Below are positions 36,649 to 50,725 of a stretch of DNA of 64,000 nucleotides, one piece after another. The DNA lies in assembly GCF_021155765.1 (NCBI RefSeq), contig NC_060106.1:8253501-8317500 (forward strand), read 5' to 3'. Position numbers and translations under genes: made by a program. The notes under the pieces are model-generated. The model was given only the letters and a program-made list of their open reading frames with translations, was not told the DNA's origin and searched no databases. Each line of letters opens with the position of its first letter. The first letter of the stretch is position 1. This DNA comes from Diprion similis (taxonomy: Eukaryota > Arthropoda > Insecta > Hymenoptera > Diprionidae).

Positions 36649-39600
36649 TCAAATTACCTTGTAATCTTGCCGCTTGGTAGTCCCCTGCATTGAATTCCTT
36701 GAGTAGTAATTATCCGACAAAGCGTTGCCATACGATATTCTCTGATTTGCTCCGGGAAGACCCATGTATTGGGTCTCGCTCTGCAGCACACTCGGATGAC
36801 TGTACATCGCCGATGCTGGCAAGGTTCCTATCGGCTGATTGTTCATGTAGTCAGCATTGTAGATGTCCGCATTATCCTTGAACTCGAAACTCTCCTCTGG
36901 TTGATTTGTGGGGGTTTGTGATACCTGCGAGAAGGTTGACACGCCTAGGACAGAGCAGAGAAATTTTAGATCTTTGGAAAACAATTATTTTATTAGACCG
37001 ATCCTTCGATGGGTGGAAGTTTATTTCATATACGATTCATCGAGTCGTGTAAGATTTATTTGCATGAAATGTTGTAATACTATTGTAATTGTAATAATGC
37101 AAGATATTAGACAGGCTTGAAATGAACCAATTTTTAAGGTTTGTTTTGAGCTTCGCATTTGTGTTAATTCTCTAGAACCCATTGAATAATCAATTGAACA
37201 GCAACTCTTTCATTTCAGTGACGCTATTCAAGTGAGAGCTTATTTTTCACCGTTAGAAAAATTTTAAATCATATTACTTCATCGCTACTGATCAAAATCC
37301 AAGCTATTACTGGCAAAACGAGTTGCAGCTGAATGTCACGCTTCCGAAAAAAATTATTAAAAACTGGAGACTGGAGTATTGAAAATCATTCGTGACTTCA
37401 TCCACTATATGTGGTTTCACAGCAAGAGAAATTTATAGTTGTAATTTGTGTACGGTTCCCATTGCCAAAAAACATAGTACTGGGTTAGATAAAAACAAAG
37501 TTTGTCGCTGGAACTAGAAAATCTAATACGTGTCACTATTCTTTTTAATTCTTGTCACTCATACTTTATTTGCCCTCATCTTTTGCGATAATTTGATGGT
37601 CGTGTATCGAGTCATAAATGGATGTTGAGGATCTAACTGCAGAAATGTAGTGAACTAAACAAACGTACGTAATGTTGCAATAATCAAAAACCATTGTATC
37701 AACAATTATAATAACACTAAAAAATTAATTTTTGAACATTTTTCTGTGGTTCCGACAATAATTAATCAATTTTCATAATGATACCTATTTTATTAGAATT
37801 TCCTAGTCACTACATGAAATGAAAGTTTTCTCGGTATGAATACTTCATCGTATATCGATTTGCAGATCAGTGCCAAATAAACTTTTTTCCAATAAGCATT
37901 TGAAACTGAATTTTGATCAATTACCATTAAAATTAAGTTGACACTACAACTACGATTGTGTATAAATTTCGATTCACGCTCAACTTTGTCCACGTTAGTT
38001 TGTAAAACATTTCTTTTTTAATATGTTACTGCAATGGAGAAGTAAAACGATTTCATAAAACGTTTCATATTTATGAAAACCAAACACCGTTTAGCGTAAA
38101 TTCTTGAAAGATTATTTTGAGATATTCGAAGAAAAAATTAAAATTAGCAAATTCTACCTAACAATATATGAGTGTGAGAATTGTGAACTTGCCTTTGCCG
38201 ACGAACTTTCCGATCGCTCCAATAATGCTGGGTAAAAACATTGCGATGAGAACGCTCTTAACGATCTGCATCCCAATGAATAGCGGCATCATGAGCTTTT
38301 TGAGGCCAAATGCTAAAAAACCAAGCCCGAACCCTGTTAAAAACGAACTCTTTTCCTGAAAAAAAGCTGAAAGCAAAAACACCAGCCAATTATAGCCGCG
38401 GTTAGTCCGTAAGCCATGCGCCACGTGAGGTAGATCGAAATTCATTTACTTCGTTATACCATCACTCCCTTTGTCCCTGTACTTGAATCAACGTTGTAGA
38501 GTTTTATCCGGGTTTCGCATATGATAAGCTATAGTGGTGCTGCTGTAGCGAAAATTTTTATAATTCCGCCAATTGTCTATGAGGTCTTTGAGATGCCCAT
38601 GTGATTGTGTAAAAAATGATAAAATTATATTTTTCGTGCGTGATGCATAGTTTTCATTCAACCTCATACCTTGTAACCATGTCTAAGTCCAACGGATGCA
38701 AGCTATTTGCCAATAGTGATAATATTACCACCTTCTGATAACGCTACCAAATATTTTGTTACGAATTCCATCAAGATTCAATTTTCAAGATTCATTACTT
38801 AATTATATGTGAATGAATATGGGCGAGTGTTATTTTTTAATAAAAGTGTTACTAAAGTCTGGCCACCTCAATGCGTAGTGCACACCTGATGTCCAATATG
38901 TGAGCTAGTTAAAGATGAATCAGATTCATTCTCGTTACATCCAAAACCACATATCTCAAGTTTTTCCCTCAATCTTAATTATACCACCTCCGTTTCCGAT
39001 CTTAAATGACTTAATTATACACGATGTTGATACACAAGGATGGTCGTTGCAAACGCATAAATAATATATAAAGACACGGAACAGAGTAGACTGCACATAT
39101 ATTGCATGGTGAAAGCTGACAAAAGTTTGCAACGGCCACAACCTACATTGCTACAGTGTTGCACTTACCACCAAAAAACGTTCGTGAAGCTCTTGCCAAA
39201 GACACATCGGACGGCATTTTTAATTTCAACACATGCTGCCTGGCATACCGTGACACCTTGTCGACGACGGAGTTTTCACTGCCACGGACATCACTCATCT
39301 TAACGGACCTCGGATTTCTTACAATCTGAATGAAATCTGTGATATTGTAAACTTCGAAGTTGGACACCTTTTCAATCAAGTGTTCCAAGTCCGCTTCCAG
39401 GCAAGTCATTGACAGCGTCTTATTGCAGCGCTGATTAATCTTCTCACTTTCATCCTGAACCGTTGTCTCTTCTTCGCCTAAATGACTGTCCGTGCGTCGG
39501 ATGGGATTCCGAAGATCATCAGTTAAGCCGATTGTTTCTGCTCCACCCAATTCACTTTTTGCCAGAAGCTTACTCTTCTCCTTCTGAAGTTCAGCTTCCA

Positions 39601-39967
39601 GTCTCGTGGCCTCACTTTCATGCATTGACTTGACATCGGTAAGAATAAGATCTGATACATCTCTGTCAAACTTCGAAGGCTTCCACGGCAAGGAGTGAAA
39701 ATCTGATTCGTTGTGATCTGAAGTACCATCAAGAGAATCTTCCGTCGACGGCATCTCCGCGGCTCTATGATTAGCAAAATACTCATCGTGGTGGATTAAG
39801 TTCTGTTCTAGTTTACTCTGGTAACTAATGCTCTTTGGAATCTTCACACTGCTATCTACTGCAGCCTTAACATCGCGCAAGGTAACATCTTGCCCGCTCA
39901 CGAGGAGGGCTACCACTGTCAGCAGAACAACACTCACGTTTAGTCGAAATGCCATGCCTCTCTTCAT
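36649..39967 (-). CDS. Osiris-family protein G with long acidic N-terminal region, 3 exons, 422 aa
   Basis: Exons 39169-39967, 38193-38366 and 36649-36944 join in phase 1 at both junctions. The first donor is GTAAGT. The second junction uses AAAG|GCAAGT, a non-canonical GC donor, to acceptor CTGTCCTAG. The signal peptide is residues 1-25 (core VSVVLLTVVALLVSG; a start at Met5 is also possible). About 150 hydrophilic, Glu/Asp/Ser-rich residues with a short coiled-coil-like part (about 115-138) precede the two-cysteine region C181/C189 (CNKTLSMTCLEADLEHL). The core follows (NFEVYNITDFIQIVRNP, then YARQHVLKLKMPSD). Exon 2 encodes most of the hydrophobic segment (SSFLTGFGLGFLAFGLKKLM and IVKSVLIAMFLPSIIGAIG). 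The tail (about 326-422) is Asn/Tyr/Ser/Gln-rich without AQxLAY. The gene is clearly Osiris, but longer and more acidic at the N terminus than A, C, D or E. Confidence 0.88.
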
Positions 39968-42900
39968 TTCGCCCTTGACGAATTAACTAACGGCTAATTT
40001 TCCTCCAAATTGCGTTGTAGCATAACTACGATCAGCAGATCTTCCGCAGTATCTTAAATGGGATTAAAAATAAAATATACATATCGTGATAACCGAGATA
40101 TTTTGCAAAATACGAGAGAAATTAGCAGCAATTGAATACTAGTAGCTTCTTGATTACCTCTCTACCTCGTGCCTCGGGGGATTCCGCGCTGACCTCCAGA
40201 CAATTCAAATGCCAAATTGGAAGAACCGTTCTCTTTATCGAGGAACTCTGTCTGAAATCGAATGAAAAATAACAAACAAAATTAAAAAAAAAAAAAAAAA
40301 ACAGGGCTGATCAATTTGGGGGACTTGCGAACCGGTCTGGCTCGACCCAGAAACCCGAAAAAACAAAAGAGTGACTTCACCAGTAAGTGTATAGTAGCTC
40401 GTATGTTGTATAAGTGGTGCTTCCTCGTGGGTCGTTAACTTCCGCGACACGTTTCGATCTGAGTGAGGAATATGCTTGTAATATAAACTGGAAGCTTCGT
40501 ACTGGTAAGAATGAGCGGAAATCGCAAGACCGGAAAGAACTGACGGTCAAACTATCTGACGGGGACTGTTAAAAACGCGAGTAAGCTTCATCCGCGTTAA
40601 GTGGGAGGATTATTAAAGGGTTCACGATGCCGCAAGAGGAGGACGTGGAAAATTATTCCCGTCTAAATATGTGCAGCAATAAAGGTAACCGAAAGTCTCA
40701 AAGTTCACGTGCATAATTAGCAAGTGAATAGTTCAGCTTTCCAATTGCATGTATCATTTTTATTTTGATACAGCTCAACCCGGCAAGCGTTTACTACTTT
40801 TACCACGTTTTTTATGTTCCAGCCACGGTGCACGAGTAAATTGAACCGTAAAGCGCTAAAGTAATGGGACTGCAGCTTTGTAATATATAGTTCACCCTTT
40901 GATCATTCTCACGTTCTTCATACACACCGTCATCACTGAATTAACGAAACATTTTATACTACCGTTATTCGTGCCGGATGTTTTTTTTTTTTTTTAAGAA
41001 CGCGGCGACAAAAAAATGCAAATAATTTGTATTGCCTGTGGTAAACGGAATGCGATAAATAAATAATCAGCGGCGAGGTTGAGGCTAGAATCCGTAGGCC
41101 CTCCAGCGATTTGCAGTCGATAACACCGGTCACGCTATTTCTGGGGCACTCGCCCAAACCACCTCTCACTTGATTCTTTCGGAATTACCATTAATTATGA
41201 GTATTATAATTTCTGTTTCGCCGAATAACCGCACTGTGTAACATTTTTTAACTTCTCGGTATTCTAGGTCGCTATAATCCTGGCTAGAATAGGTGCTTCA
41301 AGTAGGTTTCCTTTAACTATGCAATATTACACGCATAGTTGTATCCAGTATTCTCGGTTACGGATAGTAACTGGTTGTAAGATCGAAAATGGTAAAGCTG
41401 ACATGGCTACTGAATTTCCCACCTTGCATAGGATGCCTGAGCATGTTAATAAAAAAAAAACCGCACCGCGAACATAACCATGGTGGACATAAGTGACCTT
41501 TGACTAAACACCGATCAGACAATCACTAGACCCATCGTGGAGTGAATCAAGAATCATTTTTCATGAATTTCACGTGGCGTTGTACTTACCAATAACGTTT
41601 TTATGAAGAACCGTCATTAGCAACGGAACACGTTTCCACTGTTCATGCCTCGATCCGTCAACCGTCCAGTTAAGTCTACTCGATCACACGCGAGTCCGGT
41701 AACAGTTATAATAAATAAGCCAATATTGCTAGCTGATAAAAATCCGTTTGATCACGTTTTTCGTCGGTTGAGAGTCGAAAGGCTTGGAAAATCGGCTGAT
41801 TATGCTCGGCGGACGACGCGGCACTGGCGAGTGGCGTCAGGGAATTGACTGGATTGGACGGTTCGGTACGGCCGATCTGGGTTACCCGGCCAGCCACCGT
41901 CAGCGCTGGATCTATAAGTTTGTTCTCCACTTGTTCCAGCGCACCGGCGTTTCTCGGGTGCTCAGACAACGCGCGCATAATTGTTTCTCCAAATAGAGAA
42001 CCCCGAAAAGAGATTCTAGGTATCTCTAACTCGTCCTTCGTTCACGTCTCGGGCGTTGCCTGAATCAAGATCTCTCAGACTTCTTAGATCTTTTTTGAGC
42101 GTAAGAGGAGATGGAAGGAAATGGGCGTGAACCCAAGTGCACGCATTCTGATCCAGTAATGTCCAAGTTGTTGGTAATTAGCGTTGTAACAAACTCTTTC
42201 CTGCACTGCTAACCGTATTTTTATACTCATCGTATTATCTACTGTTGACGTTTACTTGCATTCAAAACGAAACAGACATTCATCATTTATCTGCATTCCC
42301 GCCAAACCCGTGTAACATCGCAAGCGTTTCCACTTTCCTTCTTACCTGTATGTCCAATTACACATATTGATGGCTAGAAATGCTATTAACTGAGTATTTC
42401 GTAACTGGCATTACATCCTAATCAATCAGGAGTCAAGCCTTTAACACTATAAGACTGTTAATAGTCTGAGTCTTCCTGTAATCATACTACGTGATTCGTT
42501 ATAATCCTTAACAGAACACTAGTATAGAGACAAATTTAACATATATTGGGAATATACAGAAGAGTTCTATAGATTTCATGGAAGTGTCATAATTAGAAGA
42601 ATCCCGTTTGTGCACAAGCGTGACATTGGCTCTAAAAAGGATGTGGAAAGAATGTCAACTTGAACTTGAATTTTTTCTTTACACTGCTCGTACCTAACTT
42701 CAATACAACTTACTGGATATTGTGAATAGACTGCATAAAGAACCAAGTGTACAGCTGAAACCATAAATTGATGGAAAAGAAATTTTATCCGTAGTTACGA
42801 ACTAGGAAAAATTGTTAAACGCGTCGGATATCCCGGCACTGCAACTTTGTAGTATCCTGCCGAGTGGTGGTGGAAAACTGGTTCTGCAACGTCGTCACCC

Positions 42901-43717
42901 TCTCCTGAGATTCAGGATAACTTCGACTGATCAATGACCCCATCAACTTGTACGAAGAAGAGTGAATCGGGAATGACTTGGAATGATGTCACGCCATTTC
43001 ATTCTGAGGACAGTTCTATCCAAGCGAATAATTATATTTCATTGAAGACGAAGAAGCGCTTCGGGTGACTACAATTGAATTTCTAAGTTTCTGAAATATA
43101 TTCCCTGGTATTATAACAATAGCTTTTGACAGAGATACTGAAGATAATTCGTACGTATCCCGCTTCATACAACTCGGTTACAACGTTTTATTAATTACAA
43201 AGTGTCAAAAATATAATATTGTACAGTAATTTTCAGTGTATTTTTGAGCCTGACCTGTTCTACGCCTACATGATGTATAATTAAAATAATTCTAGTTCTG
43301 ATGCAGCTCGATGTAAGTAGAGGAACTGTGGTGGACTGTCTTGTAGCGTCTCCATAATAATGTCCATTGTTCAAGAAGATGCGGTGACGGGATTAGGCCT
43401 CACTTATCGCAAGCGTAAATCGTGAAAACAATACAAAATAAAATAATTAACACTAGTCAAACACACCGTGGGTAAGTTGATGCGAAAAAGTTCGCTCGAG
43501 AAACACAACTGATTACCCGTAAAAATGGTTTATGATTGAGTGAGACGTGAGACCCTTACGTGGCTCCGGGTCAGACCCTCAGACATTCCGTCATTCAGCT
43601 ATTTTAAAATATCGGGAGACATAGATTCATGGAACAGTTGGCCAATTTTTTTTTTCATTGTTCGTATCATTCGTACATTCAAATCCGTTATGATAATTCC
43701 GCTTGTCTGTCGGTCTG
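39968..43717. other. Upstream region of Osiris G, no further gene recognised
   Basis: A GC-rich block at 41630-42070 stands out, and just beside it the minus strand carries a strong donor TTG|GTAAGTACA (near 41583-41592) preceded by open GC-rich sequence. It could be a non-coding first exon of Osiris G, but no convincing acceptor was found before the Osiris G ATG. The 90-residue open frames through this block look incidental. Confidence 0.3.
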
Positions 43718-43745
43718 CTCCTCCTCCTCCTCCTCCTCCTCCTCC
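43718..43745. repeat. CTC trinucleotide microsatellite
   Basis: About nine CTC/TCC units in a row. It gives rise to a proline run in the overlapping plus-strand open frame, which is therefore not taken as a gene. Confidence 0.85.
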
Positions 43746-44020
43746 ACCTCTGCAATTGTTACGGTTCAGAAAATTTATGAGTGCTAGTTATTACATCAAT
43801 GACCAACAATTCCTCTGCATATACATACGAGCAAATGATCATTTTTATTATACCGACCTGTAGTCAGTGGAGGGTATAAAAATGCCCTTCGTTCGAACCA
43901 AGTCGAAATACGGCACGATGGCCACCACCGTTTTACCAAATGTTATACCCAATGCATTAGGGGAAATCACGACAAACTGCAGCAATATACCTTCGACCAG
44001 GGCCTACGGGTAACAATCTC

Positions 44021-44048
44021 GAATGGATGGATGGACGGATGGACGGGT
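44021..44048. repeat. GGATGGAC-type short tandem repeat
   Basis: Imperfect repeats of a 4-base GGAT/GGAC unit (GAATGGATGGATGGACGG and onward). Small simple-sequence tract without coding meaning. Confidence 0.6.
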
Positions 44049-44049
44049 T

Positions 44050-47000
44050 AGACCGATAACTGTTTTTTCATCGGTCAAGTTCACTCATGCAAACAACCAC
44101 TAGCGCAGGTGCGGAGATGTGTACGATAGAAAAACACACATGACCACACCGTTTCCAGTGGGCCTGGCAGCCGGTCGAATCTGTTAGTAGGTCAGACGAG
44201 ATAGAGACCAGCGAAGGAACAGCTCCACAGTACGACCTTGACCTATAAGTGTTCCGGCTCGTTGATACCGGTTAGAGAAATGGCCGCTGTCTGTGATGTC
44301 TGCTTTGTGAGCGATTCCCGACGAAGACCCGAGGTATTGATGGCTAATGGATAGGCTATTTGTGACCCCGGTTAATCTGCAAATTGAATTATTCAATCAT
44401 CAACTTTCAAGAATGCAATCGATCTGAAGAGAACCATGTCAGAGAATATCATCTGGCGAATTGTTGGGGCGCATGTTTATTCATGTAATGATTATACCGT
44501 TGGATTCACCAATTTCCAAATTCAAACGATTTTGGATGAAGTGGAACACATCGTGGGATTCGAATGTTACTAGGACTATAAACATTCTTCTCAGAAATAT
44601 ATATCAGGTCAAATATTATTTCAGATGTGTTGGTAAGCTTGAAATGTATAGGTCAAACAGGATCGTACGGCTCGGAATTCCTAGGCCTTGTACGAATGAA
44701 CAAAATGGGTTCCTGTGGTTGAGGACCCTCGGCAATTCAGAGATTACCCACACATTATACATACAGGGTATGACATGCAAGACGAAGTGAGTAGGTTCTT
44801 CTTGTTATAGGTATGCGCACAGCGCATGGCAAGACAGGAAGTAGTGTTCTCTTTCTTGTTATTACATATTTCACCCACTTCGAACAGTATTTGATATTTA
44901 TTTGGTTAAAAATTTACGTTGTAAAAAATGATGACGTAATAAAAAAAAAAAGGACGTGAAAGTTTAAAAAACCACTTTACTTTTAATATTAAATATATTG
45001 GCAGTCCAGGTCAACACAACTATAGCCTCCAGCACTTACCTCGTGAAATTCTTGCCTAAACGTAAATACTGATATGAGAACTAGCTAAACCTATTAATGA
45101 TTGCAATAGACTTTTTGGGTCAATCTAATTGCATGATTGTAACAAATTCATTTATGTTTAAATAACTATGACTATTTAAATAACTAGTGCTGAATCACGT
45201 AACATGTTTGCCGATACACCCTTCCAGAACAGAATTAAATATAGCGGTACAACAAATTTTACACGTATTTCAATTCTCTGTCTTTGAACTAAGACATCTA
45301 ATTTTTTCAGAATTTTTCTAAACCTGTATCAAAAGTTCTACGCATTTCTCCTTCAAAAAGACAGTGTATTTCGGCAAAGAAGCGATGTGACCGTTCAAAT
45401 CAAAGTATTGTATCGCGCTCATTCCAGTCTCATTTTTCAATCGCTGTTTAGAATTGTCCTCACACATGCACCACACTCGCGTGCATTTTACCTATCCGTC
45501 TCTACCTCAAAACTCACCGCTTGCTCGTATTGCGACTCGAAACAAATCAGCTGTGTATTTCATGTACTGTCTGCTGTCGCAGAATCATATCTGTGTATCA
45601 TCCACGTATTCTCTCGTCTACGTAAACCTCAGTTATAATAGAGATCAGTGATCTCTAGTGATACGGTTCGTAGCGCGTGCGCAAATAAAGCATATCTTTT
45701 GTCAGTCAATCATCAAATATCTTTAATTATCAGACCGATTCACTCGCTCCTGTCTTCTATTACTAATTCACGGATCCTACGTCGATGATCCAGTATCTTT
45801 CACTATCTTTCCAAACACAGTGTAAGGTTCAAAACTTACCATGACTCATCATAAACTAGCATGAACTCATCTTTGCATTTTTTGCGTTCATAATTGAAAA
45901 ATGTTTTGTTATCTTCGACAAGCAGTCTTGTACGAAAAAAAACACGATTGAATGGACGATGGACGAATGGAAGATTTTTTGCCAAATGTTTTTAGAAATT
46001 ATACCAAACAGGAGACATTTTTACACAACTGCTACATTCTCTGACTCGAAGAACTTTCTTCCCATCACAATTTGGAGGAATCATGGATTTAATTTGACGA
46101 ATATGCCATCGAATATTTTTCCCAAATTATACCACAAGCTGCTTCTTTTTGAGCACAAGAACTGCGAAAAGAAAAAAATTTCTCATACATATGACTTACT
46201 TTCTACCACGAATGTAAATATTGTACGTTGAAGTTCTGACGTACGGATTCGTTAGAATTGAGGTCAAAACATCCGTTGACGGTCACAGAATATTGCCGAA
46301 AATGTGTAACTCCCACAGCCTAATCACGCTTTATAACCGCGTTGCATGAAGCTACACTATAATCTCTTTAAAAGTGGCATCATTTTTGCCAATTCCTGCC
46401 GATAGAATAAAATCAAGGTTCGTGGTACAATGAATCGCCATTAGAATTAGAGCGTTAGAATCAATTGCTTGCATAAACTTGTCACCATACTCCACGTATG
46501 CAAATGATACATCGTATATTTCTGGATGAAATTTATTTGAAATTCCCAAAACCAATAACTTAATGTGTCTCGTAGACTCGAAATTAGAACGAAATGGAAG
46601 TGCCCGTTTTTGATTTAAGTGTAAAAGGTGAAAGAATTCTCCCTTTTCTCAAAGTTATTTGAAAAATGATGCGTTGGCGAGTTCACAATTTTTGTTATTT
46701 CAGTTCTGGCAAAAGGACGCAACCACATTTTTGCTGGCATCGCGTTTGACGGCAAAATCCAATTCTTACGAGACTTATGGCAACGATAACTCATCATAAC
46801 GAAAAGGGATATAAGTTGTTAATCTGACAAATATTGAGCAGCTGTCAAGTAACGGTACAAAAGTATGAATATTGAAGCTTTACAAGAAGTAATTAAATCC
46901 AAATACTAATTTATGTTTACAGAAATTAAATCCAAGTTCTAAAATGAACAATGAAAATAAACGAAAAAAATATCGCCAATCTTTGTGGCGAAATCAGGAA

Positions 47001-47630
47001 AAGAATGTCAAGCACTGCGATCTGTCAGCTCGTATGCTACGTACTTGGCAAACACGTTTCGTTCTTTTAATTGTACGTTTCGGCAACCCCTTATCTGATC
47101 TAATTTGTTTAAATTCTCAAACGATGAAGTGTAGGAATTACACCGGTCGAGAAGAATTTTGAGTCTGGGTTCTACATGTCAGAATACAAGAAAAAATAGT
47201 TTGATTAGATAAATTTTGCTTTTTATTTGCACGTGCTGCTACCTGGTGGTTATACTATCTACCAAAAACTTCAAAACATATTCATCGACGTAAAAAAGAC
47301 AAAAACAAACTTTATCAGTAATAAATGAAGGTTTTGGTTATGACTTGATGTACAGAATCAAAATTTATTCTATTAAACATAAACTCAAAAAAAAAAGTTT
47401 TTTTGATGACCAGTGTTATGAAGATTTTAGATTTTTCAAATTGCATTGCGAAAAATCTGCAATGCATCTTTTTATTTCAGTTCTTGCCCAATCCAGTCGC
47501 TAGTCTATACTTGACGACTTTTTTTTTTATATTCACAATGATGTTGCAATGTATTCTGTCTTTTACGCCTGACATATAGGCAATCTAAGTTACAGGAAAG
47601 TAACGCAGTGTGCTTGCACTAGTATTTATC
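44050..47630. other. Intergenic DNA between Osiris G and H (left part)
   Basis: AT-rich DNA with unremarkable short open frames (44461-44790, 45387-45651, 45959-46231). No domain, signal peptide or exon chain seen. Confidence 0.4.
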
Positions 47631-47633
47631 TAC

Positions 47634-48126
47634 TAGTGATGTATCGAGTATTCGCATATTCTTCGACATCCGCATTCGCATCCGTATTCGTAAAATCGTG
47701 CGAATATTTGGCAAATGTAACGGTCACAAATACCCCATATTTTGCTGGTAAGAATTGTGAAAATAATATTAAATAAGGCAATAAGCATTATTTTGATGAT
47801 GAACTTGTATTATAACAGTATTATAGAAGCATAAAGGTATTATAAAAGTTTATCTTCACGCTCTAATTTCAAAATTAATTTGTTTCTGTTATAAATTTGT
47901 CATTAAACAATCAACAAACAATCGGCCTAGTTCGGATCAGCTCGGTAATATCCAGAATAAGATGCAATCAGTGCTAATGTCTGCGTGCGACTCGCATGGT
48001 GTTCCTGGCAATTAATCAATTGTCGACATTTGGCCATAGAGAAATGTCACCAGATTTAAAAATTTATATTCGCATCCGCATTCGCACTCGCAAATACTTA
48101 AAAAGTTGATATTCGTTACATTACTA
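47634..48126. mobile_element. hAT-like non-autonomous element, about 490 bp
   Basis: The left end begins TAGTGATGTATCGAGTATTC and the right end, reverse-complemented, begins TAGTAATGTAACGAATAT. Behind each end lies a subterminal region rich in CGCATTCGCATCCG-type repeats in opposite orientation (about 47668-47695 and 48068-48092). Such ends with TTCGCATCCG repeats are common in insect hAT-type elements. No transposase is encoded. I could not confirm an 8-base target duplication. Confidence 0.5.
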
Positions 48127-48129
48127 CTC

Positions 48130-50720
48130 GTGATCATTCATTTTCTTGTAATCAGTCCATATTACACATGTGTTTGGCGTATGCTTAACTACATTATATG
48201 ACTTCTGAAAAACTGAACAGCATGTACATTTTGAAATACCCTTATTTGAGAATAAAGAAAAATATATAACTTTCTCAAATACATCATAATCATACATCGC
48301 ATTGACAGTTAACTTGAAAGTTGAATTAACAGTTCGACGGATAAGCAGAACTACATTGTATATCAGGATTTGGTTCCATGACATCGTATCTCCAATACGG
48401 ATGTTTACGGAATCGAGTGTCAGTACCACTGCTAACAATAAGTATCTGTCATTATTGAAGAAGTATTTGTGTTCATCAACCTACAAAATCTAATTAAGAT
48501 TTGGTCTAATACCAAGAAAATATTGCGTAATTGAAACAGATTCAACAAATGTTTGTGATATTCAACTAAAAATAATGATTTATTAATCATCAATAATTAG
48601 CAGTTTACGAAAATAACTGAACATGATCTCCTACGTGGAAAAACATATTTCCACTTTTTGACATCTGCTTGTCTTTCCAGTACTCCGCGCATGCGCATTT
48701 GCAAACCCACTCGACCGTCTTAGAAACAGTTAATTTATGTACGGAAAAAATGCATGGAAAAACGGGTGAAACATGCTCGCGTTATATAATGATATGTTAC
48801 GATACAAGTGCGCGAAGTATGTGATTCTTGCACGAGTGTAGTTTATCGGCCGAGCGAAGGGAAAGTGATAAAAAACGAATGCGAGAATCATATACAGGCA
48901 CACATATCGTATTCTATTTTTTCTGACACCTGTAATGAGAAGTTCGACTTGCAAGGAGGCTGTTTCTTCACAAAGGGACACAATCCAATTTTTGGTTACA
49001 TCTGTTTGATTCTCAGATCTAAAATGACCAAATAATAAATTTGTAGTGTCTAATCCTCTAGAAATTTATTTAAGTCATCAAGACATTCACAATGTGTTCC
49101 GTTAAATTATAATTTTGGAAATTAAAAAGGTCAATAATTTGGTTTAGGCGTGTCAATAACTGGTACACTTACCTTATTCCAAGTTCCATGGGCGATCACA
49201 GGTGCCTCTTGTCTGAAGTGATTCGCTCCGTCTGTCATTTTACATTAAGTTAAATGACTCGTTACTGTACATGATGTAAGATAATTGTATTTTTTAAGAG
49301 TCGTTCATTATATACACTGATCGTTTTAACTGTGCGGAAATCGTTTCGAGGAGCATCATGCACTGAAATATTAACTTACAATCACTACTACGATATAGAA
49401 ATTAATGACCCCTGTAACCGCAGAAAAAATTCACAATGTAACGTATATCTCACTCTACCTATATCCGACGATGTGTCAAGTATCCGAAACGAAAGAGATG
49501 AAAGCACCACATGATGAATCAGCATTTAGAAATCAGCCAAAAAACGCTTATATCGACCTCCGTTTTCGAAATAGGTAGATTATAGTTACAATATGTAGAG
49601 TGTATACCCATATGGTGTAAACTCGATAGAAATTAGATCAAACAGTTATGGACATAGAATACAGAACTAATGGTAACGATAACCAGATACAAAGTAAAAC
49701 AAAATGATAAATTTGAGATCTGATTCGGACCTCATTCCTTGGTTCAAACTTTGTCTCGATATTCATTCGAAATTACAGGTCAGCTACACATTTTTTCCTG
49801 TGTGCAATGAAAATTTGGCAAATTGAAATCCTTTATAAATGTGAAAATTTGTAAATTTAAAGTCGTCAGCAGTTTCTACGAGTAGACTTAATCTTTTTAC
49901 GTCCTTGAATTTGTAGTTCATGCATTACTCTTCCTAACCATTAATTAGTACCCACTTGCCCGCATCTTTTTTCCAACACCTTGTAGAAGATGGAACATGA
50001 GACTCCAAGCCTCATCACTTCAACTCCAAATTTCTACAGTTTAATTTTTAGTTGCCATAAATCCATTTTGTCCCGTGCACGCAGTACTCATCACAATTAA
50101 CCGGTCTCAAAATTCCTTTAATGGCAAGTTCTCATCCGGTCAACGTAATCAGAATTTAATCGTTAAACTACCGGTAAATTTTCTGAGGGTAGTAACCTCA
50201 TCATTATATTCGTTCCAATATTTCAAACTTCAAGTCCGCGATCAATTATCTCATGGTGAATTACATTTTCAATCATCTTTAGAACAAACTACTCGTTACC
50301 TCAAGTGAAGATAAATTGATTCTATGTCCATACTTCACATAGCTCTAATACTCATTAAAACGGTTGATTTATGAAGTCAGCAATGAATTAACGTGGTAGG
50401 AATTAGATGCGTGTGAGCTAATTGATTCTAACACTCTAATTCAATTTTTTCACATCGCAATTATCACCTTCAATAAACTAAACTAACGATTCAGTACAAA
50501 ATTTGAATTCTAATTAAGTTGGAAATGCTTAATTTTGTACACTTTTTCAACTCTGGTTTTATTTATACATTATGCTTCCAAGTTTCGTACATTTAAAAAA
50601 AATTCATTTTGTACTTTCAGTCCGTAGAACGGAAATATAAAAACGTACACATTGTGTCGTTTTTTTAGTTGTATGATATTTCATGTGCAAAATATCCATG
50701 TGGTCAACTGGCTGCGTCGC
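48130..50720. other. Intergenic DNA, no gene recognised
   Basis: AT-rich. The open frames at 48124-48438, 48730-49035 and 50075-50308 have no recognisable features. Confidence 0.4.
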
Positions 50721-50725
50721 ATCGC

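Noticed and set aside
43540-43863. Plus-strand frame with a proline run
   Set aside because: The proline run is the CTC microsatellite; no other coding support.
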